From Ricordea florida (taxonomy: Eukaryota; Cnidaria; Anthozoa; Corallimorpharia; Ricordeidae): a stretch of DNA of 64,000 nucleotides. The DNA is taken from assembly GCA_949710005.1 (NCBI GenBank), contig OX453274.1, positions 32,913,714 to 32,977,713 on the forward strand, in the 5' to 3' direction. Below the pieces are notes generated by a model. It worked only from the letters and a program-made list of their open reading frames with translations. It did no database searches and was not told where the DNA came from. The number at the start of each line of letters is the position of its first letter. Positions within the stretch are counted from its first letter, which is position 1. Positions 23,797 to 34,700 of this stretch are shown here, in pieces. The translations under genes and the position numbers were made by a program.

Positions 23797-24135
23797 TGAA
23801 TCGTTCAATTTTCCTGTAATCATCCCGTCGGGGCATACACCCGGCCGAGGATTTGCAAGTTTTTAATTTTTTGCTGGACTATTTACCATCCCCGGAACAA
23901 CGATCGCTGAATGTTTTTTCGACTTTAAATATCTCCTGGAAAGCTTGAAACGAAGAACTCAATTTTGAGGAGTTGTTATTTGTTCAGAGAAACTATTTTC
24001 AATTCGTTTCACGCCCTACCCCGGGGACAGACCTGCCATAGACAATTCCCCATCCCCGGACCCGAAAGGCTGGACTTGTCCCCGGAATTGCCCCGGGAAG
24101 AGGGGGGATGGTAACAGGGAAAGTTGAACCATGCA
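23797..24135. mobile_element. Inverted-repeat element (ACCATCCCC family), copy 1
   Basis: The ends are TCGTTCAATTTTCCTGTAAT and, inverted, ATGGTTCAACTTTCCCTGTT. The interior contains GGAACAACGATCGCTGAATG and GGACAGACCTGCC. The same features appear, better preserved, at 60371-60734, establishing a dispersed family. Confidence 0.75.
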
Positions 24136-24140
24136 ACTTT

Positions 24141-24640
24141 AAGTATAAATACTCAGGTGACTATACAAAATCGCGCGCTCTGATTGGTTGGCTATCTCGG
24201 ATTAGTATCACCCAACTAGTGGACTAATGCAAATGCCGCAATCTGATTGGCTACGCTACTAGAGGTCTATTAGTAATAGTCCTCGAGTAGCGAAATTCGT
24301 GGCGCTTCCTTTTCTTTTATTCCCAAATAAATCTTTCTTCAACTTGCATTTGCTAACGTTGTTATTGCTTCTTCTGTCCGACTAGTTGGGTGATACTAAA
24401 ACAATTAGACCCTTCGCCCTCAAGGGCTACAGGTCAATAGCCCATTCGGCTTCGCCTCATGGGCTATTGACCCGTAGCCCTTGCGGGCTACGGGTCTAAT
24501 TGTTAATTATCAGCCGACTAACAAAATGGCTGGCAGTCGTTCGCGTGCTTTTGATGAAATAATTTTTTTGTGTGTGTTGTACAATGCTTTTTCTTTTCTT
24601 TTATTGAAATAATCACCTGTGCATTTACTATTATTCGTCT
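24141..24640. mobile_element. AGTATAAATACTCAGGTGA-family element with two nested inserts
   Basis: Both flanks (24141-24202 and 24505-24640) align with the uninterrupted copies at 49552-49838 and 52120-52409: AGTATAAATACTCAGGTGA, TCGCGCGCTCTGATTGG, ATTATCAGCCGA and CAAAATGGCTG. The middle is replaced by an element at 24203-24398 with perfect 18-bp ends TAGTATCACCCAACTAGT, directly followed by a 105-bp near-perfect foldback (24400-24504; AACAATTAGACCC ... GGGTCTAATTGTT). It lies about 260 bp upstream of the EPSTI1 start codon. Confidence 0.75.
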
Positions 24641-24902
24641 GACGGTGACTGTTCACCGATTTCATTTTCAGTTTTGTTTGGCTATGAGAACGATGGGCCA
24701 TCATGCTAAGCCTCGCTATCGTGTTTGTGGGCGAAAACAAACGGGAAATTGAAGAAAGCGAAAGTGCGTTCAGGGTGAAATACGCTTCTGTCAGCGAAGC
24801 TGTTAGGCGGCTTCGCAGTGTGCACCTTTTTCTGAGGATCCTTTGTAAACAAGGAACCAAGGTTTTTCTCAATCTTTGCGAGTCACTTGTATAAACTAAA
24901 GA

Positions 24903-27732
24903 ATGAGTTACTCAAGGACGTACGGAAACCACAGACAAAATCCCAGCTATGCACGTAACCAAACAAACCCTAGTACACAGCCCGGAAGTAGAAATGAAGA
25001 AGGACAACAGAATCAAGAAAGTGATATATCACGCCAACAAAGGTCTATACGATAACATCAAAATAAGCTTTCATTTTGCTAAAAATAATTTGTCAATGTT
25101 TTCTTTTGCTTATATGTGATAGGAGAGTTGGATATACCCTATTTACACCCGACGAAAGGAAGCGTTCTCGCTTGCAAGAAGGTTTGTAATGGCGCACACA
25201 TACTACTCGTTATCGCTGGTTCCCCCCAAAAATATAGTGATTTGCGAAATCAAAGCTTTAGCTGGAAAGCGAAGTAGTACATATGTCCCATTTTATTTCA
25301 TGCATTTTGTACAAACTGTCCACAGTCTACAAACTTAAGGATGGTTAGGTATACATCTTAAATCAGTTTATGAGAAAAGGAATTGAAACACGTGTAAAAA
25401 TCAAATAAGATAACAGAGAGAAAACTGATTTTAATTTTCATTGCTTCAACGATGATGTCTCTCTAATTTGAGAAGTTTTGTTCTCGGTAAAACAGTGATG
25501 TTACACTGTTATCTTTCAACTTTAATATCTCAAGTTAGCTTACTATAGTAACTGCAAAGGGGGTGGGGCCGGGTGTTTGGGCATGGGGTGTAGGATTTGT
25601 AGGGGATACTCTGATTTTTACAGTTAAAGTTAAGACCACACGTTAGTAATAAGAATTGCCTAAATAATACCTAGACCAGAAAATCTCCATGCTGTGTGCA
25701 TTTGACTGCCTAAAATACCTCTGGCTAGATCAAAATATGCTCAAATTTATTACAGAACCTGACAAATTTCCCTAACCAAACAAAGCATGGCACAGTTCAT
25801 TAGAACTTCCTACAGCTATTTTGGAACAACTCCTTGACATTCTAAGCTAATGCCTGTAACCTACCTTCTCCTACAAAAAAATGTGTTGCATGTTTTTATT
25901 AAATCCTTGAATTTACTCTCAAAAGTGCATCTCTGATCTGTCTCTCTAATATACATTTACAGTTTTATTTCGTCAGGTCATTTGTTTTTGAGAAAAGGGG
26001 GATACCCTGATAAAACCCTTTCTTCTGGGGTTGAGTACAAGTCCATCTATTGATTTGATTTCTCAAACTTTGTCTCAGTGGCAAAACGTGAAATGGATGA
26101 AGCTTTAGCACGACAGGAAGCCAGAAGACCAATAACGGTTTGTGAAAGACCGCAGAGAGTGGGTGGCACAGTAGCTCAATCCACAGCTGTTCTTCAGAAA
26201 CAAAGAGATGTTGCCAAAGCAAACAGTGGTTTGGAAATGAAGGTAACTGGATTACTAACAAAGGGCAATTCCCAAAACTTATTACATACTCCAGAGATCC
26301 AAGTAGTAATGCCACACAATGAGTGATTTGCAAATTTTCCAGCTCTTTACAAGAACCTTATTTACTATTTATCAAATTTAAAATGTTTCCTGTCCTCATT
26401 ATGAGTTTCAAAATATTGTCATGGGATGTTATTTAGTCCAATTTAACAGACAAGTGATGAAAGTTAGGCATAAATAGTATTTCCCTTTTTTCCCGTTCCT
26501 TCAAGCTACTTTTTTCCAATTTGTCTAGCTCTTAGTGATACGCTATTTTAGCACAGTTAACGACAACTAAGTGGTAGTAAACAATTTAAATCATTATTAT
26601 TATTATGATTTACTACCAGTGGCTGCACCTTCCACCTAAAGGAGGTAATAAACATCTTTTTCTCTTTTAGGTGAGAGGGAATGGCTACTGATCATGGATT
26701 AACTACCAGAACACTTTTTAACCCGTTAAAAGTTTCTAGTCTTCATTTGTTCCTTCATCAGTAACAGGAGTTCCTCTTTTTAGAAAAAGCGTGAGCAATG
26801 GCAAAGAGAAAAGAGGGAGAAAGAAAGAAAAGAAATTGAAGAGAAAAAAGCAAAGGCCAGAGCTCAGGTATTTTTGAAATGAAGACACAAAGTCTCAAAC
26901 AGAACAAAATTATAGAAGTTTGTTTGCTTTCTTCAGTATCTAAAGGGTGTGGTTCCTTCAGCTGACTTAATTAGCCTCTGTTTTGTTTTTTTCAAAGGCT
27001 GAAAGAAATGCAGTACTTGAAGCTGTGAGGGAGAGTGAACGAAGAGAGAGACAAAGAGAAGAACACAGACGGTAAGGCAGTCTATGTTCACCACAGTAAC
27101 TACAACAAGAACACACTGAAACTATAGGAACAAAAAGGTTGGAATTATCAAGACTAACTTATCTGAGTTCTACCGCCGAACCCTCCAAACAAAAAAAAAC
27201 AAAAAAAAAAACACCAAAAAAACTTACCATACCTAGCAGTTCAGGAGACACAGACCCTAACTATAAAAGTGAAACTGAATTCAATTAGGTCTTATAAGGA
27301 CGCACTTCCAAATCCTCAGGATAATAGTTGTTAGTAGTAAACTTAAATACACAGTGATATGTTTTCATTGAATTTATTGACAGGAAAAACAATGCATTCT
27401 TGGATAAGCTAGAATTTGGTATGTATTTTAGCAATGAATAAAACACATACCACATACATGCACATAAAAAGAACCAAGCTTTAGGATGGCAGGAGGACTT
27501 TTGGATGGTGCAGCTTTACGCTACTAGTGAATATAAGTTCATCTGTCAGATTATCAATCTAAAGCGTAAATCTATGGCCAGCAAGGGGAGTGGTGCAGTA
27601 TCATTTTTTTCATCCCATTTTCATGATTCTTAACATATGATGAACAGCAAATGAGGAGACTAGATTTGTTTATTAAAGATGCATTGGTCGATTTGCTTTA
27701 ATTAACTGTTATTTTTATCCTCAGGTTATTAA
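24903..27732 (+). CDS. EPSTI1: EPSTI1 homologue (epithelial-stromal interaction protein 1-like), 7 exons
   Basis: Exons are 24903-25042, 25123-25181, 26079-26242, 26784-26867, 26998-27071, 27384-27418 and a last codon piece at 27725-27732. They form 564 nt, 187 residues. If the exon-6 donor is not used, the frame runs on to a TAA at 27439, giving about 192 residues. Family blocks as I recall them from vertebrate EPSTI1 are VGYTLFTPDERKRSRLQE, ARRPITVCERPQRVGGT (human RRLGG-type), a long charged helix (KKREQWQREKREKER...) and EHRRKNNAFLDKLE, matching the human EHRR.NNAFLDRLQ end. In vertebrates EPSTI1 is interferon-inducible and implicated in macrophage and tumour biology. Its biochemical role is unclear. 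The protein is predicted to be almost entirely helical/coiled coil. Confidence 0.8.
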
Positions 27733-29747
27733 CCGTAAGTCAATAGATGTCAAGTGAAGGATCACAAATTCCTGGAACAAAAATATTTGTTGTGCTCATA
27801 ATACACATTTTACTTGCACAAATTACACACAGAAGTGCAGCAGGCTATGATGTTTTATATTAAAAATTTCATGATTTGGATTGCTTGCAATTTGGTTTGT
27901 TGTATGAGAAGTGTTCGTAAGTGAAAGAAAATTTTGAAACAAGCTCCTGTTTTCCCAGTGGGATGTTCAGTAAGGAAATTTGTCAGAATTTGTTTCCGAG
28001 TGTGATATATGTGGAAACTAGTCAGTACCTTTATGCAACAAGCATAAATCAGTCATATGGGTTGTCTGTTTCTTCACACGATGTTATTGGCAATAACAGA
28101 GACTGTGCAGTCTTGTTGGTGTTGTTGCAACAGGAATACTTGGAAAAATATATGTACTAATAAAAATTAACAAAACAGTTTCGCCAATAAAAATAAAAAC
28201 AATTTTCCACCCTAAGCAACAGTTCCAAACCTCAGGGAAACGTTTAAAAATGAAGAAAACTTCCCAAGAGTCCCCCAAGCTTGCGCATATTTATCAGTCC
28301 AACAAATTTACTTGTGCTCAGTCATTCCAAACTGCATTCAAATCCATTTGATTAGTTATACAAATGCCACATTAAAAAAAAAAAAAGAAAAACAACTGTT
28401 ACACAGATACTGTAATAATTATTACACATCAGAAATGAAATAATTTCATAAAATTTTCATTTCATATCATGTATTTCAAGGATCAGATAAAGCAAAGAAA
28501 ATCTACTATCTAACAGGATTGCTAGCTACATACAAATGTGTTTCACTGCCTTTTTCTTATATATTTTTGTTGCAGAAATTTGAGAAAAATTTGAAAAAAA
28601 CTAGTAAACACATGTCTACATCAACATCAAAAAGAACTTCAATTTGCCTACATAGTCCATTCAGAGAGAGCAAATATTTTATTTACAGCATGTTGTCTTT
28701 CCCACACATGCATGGGCATAGAGATTTCTTGCATTCACTGGATTATGGCTTTTTATGAATCAGTCTCCCAAAAACATCAGTTTTGAGCCAGCAGTAAAGA
28801 CCACGTTAAGCACAAGACATCATAGGTTGGGATTGTGAACCGTAAAAGCCACAGACCTGGTACAAAACATAAGGATAAGCCATTATTAGAGGAGAGAATT
28901 ATAAAATCAAAGAGAGAGTATGGGTGTTGTGATATAAAGGCAATAGTTGTGTTTAATTGTGGCCCATACAGCCCCACACATGCTTGTGTTGAAAAACATG
29001 AAAAAAATCCTTGTATGAGGGCCATACACTGTGACATGAACAGGGCTGTACAGAGTTCTCCATAAGCTCCAGCGACCGGCGAAATTCGCCGTCTAGTCGT
29101 CCCTGGCGCGCCAGCTACTCAAAGTAAATAATAATAAGTTAATAACCACACCACGTCTTTCTATCGGCATTGTTCGCCGCCTACTCAAAGTTATTCTCCC
29201 TCTACTTCAAATTTTTGGGAGAATCCTGCTATAAAAGGTGCACACACGTGTATGGCTCCCACAAATGCAGCCACTGCAAAATGGCCAAAAGACAAAAAGA
29301 GTGGCAGCCATATGGTAAAATGCCTATTGACTTGGTTAGGTCAGGCTCTCAGTCACAAAACAAAGACCTTGCTGCACTAGCTCCATACGTCATGACCTTG
29401 AGCCAAATATTTTCTTCTCAGGCCCTTCTACTAACTTGCTTTTAAAACTGCCTTTTAGAACTGCTATTTATTAGGAAGCTGCCAACAGGACAGTGCTGTT
29501 TTGTAGACAGCTGAAATGACAGTTAAGAAAGAGAACCTACCAACTGCGTTTGTACAGGCTTATACAAGTACAAACCTTAGTGCCTTGGGAGAATTCTCAA
29601 GAAGTTTAAGGGGGGTTTTATTAAAAGTGCATGTTAGTAGAGAAGTCAAAACAGGAAGGCTTCCACTGTATTGCTAGTCACCTCACTTATAATGTGACTA
29701 CATATCATTCTTTCAATAAGGTGTCTTTCAATATTACTTAAGAAATA
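27733..29747. other. Non-coding region between EPSTI1 and SELENOT (convergent)
   Basis: No exon could be supported. It probably includes the EPSTI1 3' UTR (an AATAAA overlaps the alternative stop at 27437-27442) and the distal SELENOT 3' UTR; minus-strand AATAAA hexamers lie at 29466-29471 and 29617-29622. 29054-29110 resembles the GCCGGCGAAATTCGCCG core of the CAGGG-type elements at 45784 and 51457, as an isolated fragment. Confidence 0.45.
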
Positions 29748-29912
29748 GAAAACATTTTCTTTGTGTCTATATCAAGTTATAGAAACATGAGTCGAAGTTT
29801 GGGGGAATGAGAAATGCTGTGTTTCCGCAGCTTTTTCGAGTTCTCACAAACTTTCATGAGTGTTTCTATAACTCAACAGAAACACAAAGAAAATATTTTC
29901 TATTTCTTTTAG
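29748..29912. mobile_element. 165-bp foldback element
   Basis: GAAAACATTTTCTTTGTGTC and TATAGAAACATGAGT on the left pair with CTCATGAGTGTTTCTATAAC and AAACACAAAGAAAATATTTTC on the right. A third, partial arm lies at 29930-29960 (TTTGTGTTTCTATCGAGTTA). It is downstream of SELENOT and probably within its 3' UTR. Confidence 0.75.
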
Positions 29913-30067
29913 AAAATAGCCCATGACAACTTTTTTGTGTTTCTATCGAGTTATAAAAACACGATTTTTAACCGATCAGAGTGGGTACTTTCCTTGGGAT
30001 ATTTTCTAAAAATATATATTGTAGGGGTAGTTTCTAAAGAAACTGGTACTGCATCTGTAGTGAATTG

Positions 30068-30289
30068 AAACACAAGAAATTGGGATAATCAAATAATTTG
30101 ATAAAGTAACTTATACCTCCATAAGGTAAAAAGAGGTGCTAAAACTTTGAGAGGTAGCCATTCGTCAGAGCAAATGACAAATTCCCTCTGATGAAGGGCT
30201 AACGCTCTAAATGTCAGCACCTCTTTTTACCTTATGGTGGTATAACTTATTTTATCAATTTGTTTGGTAATCCTAATTTCTCGTGTTAC
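30068..30289. mobile_element. Penelope-like terminal repeats in inverted (head-to-head) pair
   Basis: CACAAGAAATTGGGATAATC ... CATAAGGTAAAAAGAGGTGC on the left is mirrored by GCACCTCTTTTTACCTTATG ... AATTTCTCGTGTT on the right. The inner ends carry hammerhead-like motifs: 30188-30220 on + has CTGATGA, stem GGGCTAACGCTC, then AAATGTC. The unit starts only about 57 bp after the SELENOT stop codon, so it sits in that gene's 3' UTR. Similar pieces occur at 39956, 51735, 52430, 60825 and 63023. Confidence 0.75.
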
Positions 30290-30345
30290 AAAAATACAGT
30301 ACAACCTACATATTGATTAATCTTCACAAGAACCAGAATACAAAC

Positions 30346-31365
30346 CTAATGAGCAGGACTAAACTTCAGTTGATTTTCAATGATTTGGTGAAGTTCATTT
30401 GGGTTTGGAAGGCGACCTGATTCCAGTTTAGACCAAATAGGCATATCTGAAAAATTACAATATTTACTGGTTATATATTAACATATCTATTAACAATTAA
30501 CCACCTTCCAAAGAATTTGGGCTGAAAAACAGAAATAACTCAAGGACTGTAAATGACTCAAGCCCAAGAGCCTTGGGAAATTCAATGGTCAGGATGTAGG
30601 TAGCTCTGAAAAGAACTTCTCTTAACATTAATTGATGAGGCCATGATGTCAACGGCTGCGAGGACTCAAATGTGATTGGTGAGTTTTTTTTTTTTCAAGA
30701 TAATAAAGTTAAAAATTATTATACTGGTAGGACTACATACCATTAAATGAGACCTCAAATGCTCCTGTAGATATAAGCTGACCTTCAATCATGTTTGTGG
30801 TGAAGAATACCAAAATACAGGCATACATCTGAAAAAGAACCAGACTTTCAACATATGTTTGCAATGAGGTATACTGGAAAACAATAACAATCACTTGATT
30901 TAAGTATCAGTGTAATATATTGTACTGCTGTACTAATTGGGGCATCATGAAGAGTGAAAAATACATTGCAAGTAGAACATTAATGTTTATCTATTTATTG
31001 ATTAAAAAATAAATGATTTTACCATATTTTCATTACTTACATAACAAACTAAAATTATTACTTTACGACACAAACACTTCCTTATACCTTACAAAAGTGA
31101 GTATTACTCTACATAATACAAACACACATAAATACACACAAAAAATAATTAAAAAAAGACTAGCAAAAATAAGTAAATAAAATAAAAAAGGCATTTGGAT
31201 ACACTGTTAATTTTTTTTTATTGAAATGAAAATAAACAAAAGGGAATAGGAAGGGAGCTTTCAGAAAAGTATTTTCAGGAGTTCCACTTCTTTGTAGGGG
31301 TGCTTCCAGGCTTATTCTCAATTGTATAGACTGATTTAACCCTTTAACTCCCAAGGGGTCTCCAT

Positions 31366-31406
<41 letters not shown>

Positions 31407-31479
31407 GTAAAGTCACTCTTGGGAGTGAAAGGGTTAAGGGAGATAGTTTTTAACCCTTTCACTCCCAAGGGGTCTCCAT

Positions 31480-31520
<41 letters not shown>

Positions 31521-31593
31521 GTAAAGTCACTCTTGGGAGTGAAAGGGTTAAGGGAGATAGTTTTTAACCCTTTCACTCCCAAGGGGTCTCCAT

Positions 31594-31634
<41 letters not shown>

Positions 31635-31723
31635 GTAAAGTCACTCTTGGGAGTGAAAGGGTTAAGGGAGATAGTTTTTAAGGGAGATAGTTTTTAACCC
31701 TTTCACTCCCAAGGGGTCTCCAT

Positions 31724-31764
<41 letters not shown>

Positions 31765-34700
31765 GTAAAGTCACTCTTGGGAGTGAAAGGGTTAAGGTAT
31801 TGTAAGAAGCCTTCTACTGAAGGGGTTAGAACATAAACATTGGTAAGAATCCCAGGTGGGGGAAAGCACACCATTTGGCTATTTAGCACTCAGGATGACC
31901 GTGTTACAAATCCAGCTAGTTGTTGGGATGGGAGTTAAACCTGGCACAACTGTATTTCAAGTCCAACATTCTAAACACTTGGCCATGCTGCCTCCCAGGC
32001 ATAAGAGACTCCTACTAGATAGAATATCAGCCTCTTTTCATTAGACTAGAGGACATAAGCCAACTGAAAGTTATGCTCCCATTATTGAACTGGAGTGCAA
32101 GAATTAAGCAATCTGCAATTTTTATGGTCCAGGGGGAAACATTCTTTAATAGAACCAGGGGTGCATTTCCAGAGAGACTGGAAAAATGTTCTGGACCTTC
32201 AAACCCTATAACTATTACAAAAGCTGGCCAAAATTCTTCTATGAACCTGGTCTCTGAACATGTTCTTATTAAAGGTACAAACAGTGACAGCTAGAGACCT
32301 TAATTTTCAACCATGGTCAAACTATGATTTGAAATACTGTGCCTAAAATTAATCTGAAAAGTTTATGGCTTGCAATGTTCTAGAAGATACATGAATCCAG
32401 TCTGTAGTTAAAGTTAATCAGTAGTCAATTCTTAAGAACAGAGTTAAACATAGTAGTTGCTTTAAGACTTCGTCAGGCATTGCTGAGCATTTTGCAGGCT
32501 AAAATGGGCAATTTGGAAGCCTAACACGTACTTTTGGCCACTAAAATAAATCACTGAAAGTGAGAATCAAATGTTTGTTAATTTCAACACTTGCAAAAAA
32601 GCTCTCTCAAGCATTAATTTCATGTCTTTTACAATTTTTGAAAACCCAAAGGGCAAGATTTTGTAACTTCTAGCCAGCTTTCCTGGATGGTGTATTTCAT
32701 TACGGGAAAAATAAAAGCCATGCAACATGTTAACATTTGCACAATTGTTTGGACTGTTTTGCTGCCAGATTTCTCATTTTTTATTTTCTCAATACACTCA
32801 AAAGTGATAACAATAGTAATTTACAGTTTATGTTCCAGGGCATGAATGAGTTTCAGGCCCTCCTCGGAGATCATTCTAACCCTTAACTAGTGGCTCAGGC
32901 TAAAATGAGTCCGAGTCAGGCCCAAAACATATTTATGCATATGAACATATTCTCTATTGTTTAATATACTATACCTTGTTCTGTGTTGCCCAAAGATAGG
33001 CTTGTGGTGGAGCAATACCCAGGTTTTCCCACAGCTGCAGTCTATCACCAAGAAGAACTATTCCCATTACAGCTAACTTTAGCATGCTAATCAGACTGGC
33101 CAGCATCTGACGGGGACGGGGTGGGGGATAGTTGTCGCCTTCGATGAGGAGTGAGGGGAAGTTTTGGTGTAAGAAGTGGGAATACTCTTCAAACACCTTG
33201 CGGTACCCTCAGGAGTAACTATAAACATAGGATGGAATCGCATCAGATACCTGTATTAGTATGTGTAATCAAATGGTGATGAGTGAAATTAGGGAATAAT
33301 TTCACGCGTGTTTTGTCCATATCCTAATAATTTCCCGAGCCTTTATTATGGGTGACGAATTACGTTAGCAATCGTGGATTTTTGACATGTACCGGTATAT
33401 CCTGGATCGTATCGATCGAGAACTCTACTCTCTCAAATGTTCAGACCTTAAATTTGGCTTTAAAGTTCAGAATTTTTCAGACTTTTTCGGCAAAATACCT
33501 GTTAGAATCCTTCTTGATGTTCTCTTGTGTGTTCAGGTTTTCTAAAACGTCTTTTTGAGCCCTGACATCTTCATTCACTGCATTTTAAAACTTCGTCGCC
33601 ATCTTGACACTGAGACGTACGGAAGGGTTGCTATGGCAATTTTGTAATTTCAAATGTGAAATTACAAATTAACGCTGAAATTTCACGCCAAAATTAAGTA
33701 ATTCGTCACCTATTATATTATGAATAAAATACCACGACCATCAACAAAATAACTGCTGGAAAATGGATCAAAAACCTCAACAACAAGTTTACTACTGTGT
33801 CAAACCTGCTATCCAGACAGAAGTGCTCATACCAATAATACTAGCAGGGCTGCAAATAACGGCCGGTCACCGGACAATGTCCGGTCAAAAATAGGTGTTG
33901 TCCGGTCAGATCCTAAGATGGTCGGACAATTTGTCCGACCGTTTACGCTGGTAAGGAAAAACCTTAGAGTTTCAAGTTTTACATATTTAAAGGTTCAATA
34001 TTATTGTCGTTTGTGAAAAAGGAGGGGAAAAGACAGATACTTAACTACCAGACCAGGAACTTTTGATAAATGATTCGTAATAGTCATAAAATGTCCGGAT
34101 GTCGTTGCACATTTTCGCTTTGTCACTCTCCAAGTCGTCTTGCAAATACTAGCGTGTCTTACAGTTATGTACCGGTCATGGGTGTGAATTACTTAAGTAT
34201 TAGTCCGTGTGAGTTTTCTACACATCATGTGAATCGCACTTTTATAGCGATAAGACGTAATCGATGTTTGTCCAGCCAAAAATGGGATGTGTCCGAGCAA
34301 AAATAGGTTTGACCGGACAATTTGACCGGCACCAGCTGGGAAATTATTTGCAGCCCTGTACTAGGGAAACAGAAAATTGGAGGTGTTGGTTTTTATGAAG
34401 GGAGGAAAACCAGAGAATCTGTAGAAAACCCTGACTGCAGGAGTATAGACTCAGGTCCCAGAAGAATGGCGCAAGTGCTTTGAACCACTGCGCTGATCTT
34501 ACATAATTCTCTGAACCTTAAAATTTCACTAGTAAGCTGTCAGAATTAATCATTTGGATTTGCATAGATATGAAATTGGATGCTGGTCACTACTGGGACT
34601 TTAAGGCTTAAATCTACAGTTAAATAACTGTATTATGCCATATTGCATTATGCATGCTACTGCTGAATTGTTTAGGATAGTGAATGCGTAAACATGTTTT

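Noticed and set aside
29640-29720. Possible SECIS hairpin for SELENOT (minus strand TAGTCAC ... GTGACTA)
   Set aside because: The stem is short and the ATGA and TGA quartet positions do not fit the SECIS spacing.
30068-30289. LTR retrotransposon ends
   Set aside because: The repeats are inverted, lack TG...CA ends and match Penelope-like terminal sequence seen next to a GIY-YIG fragment at 21595-22188.
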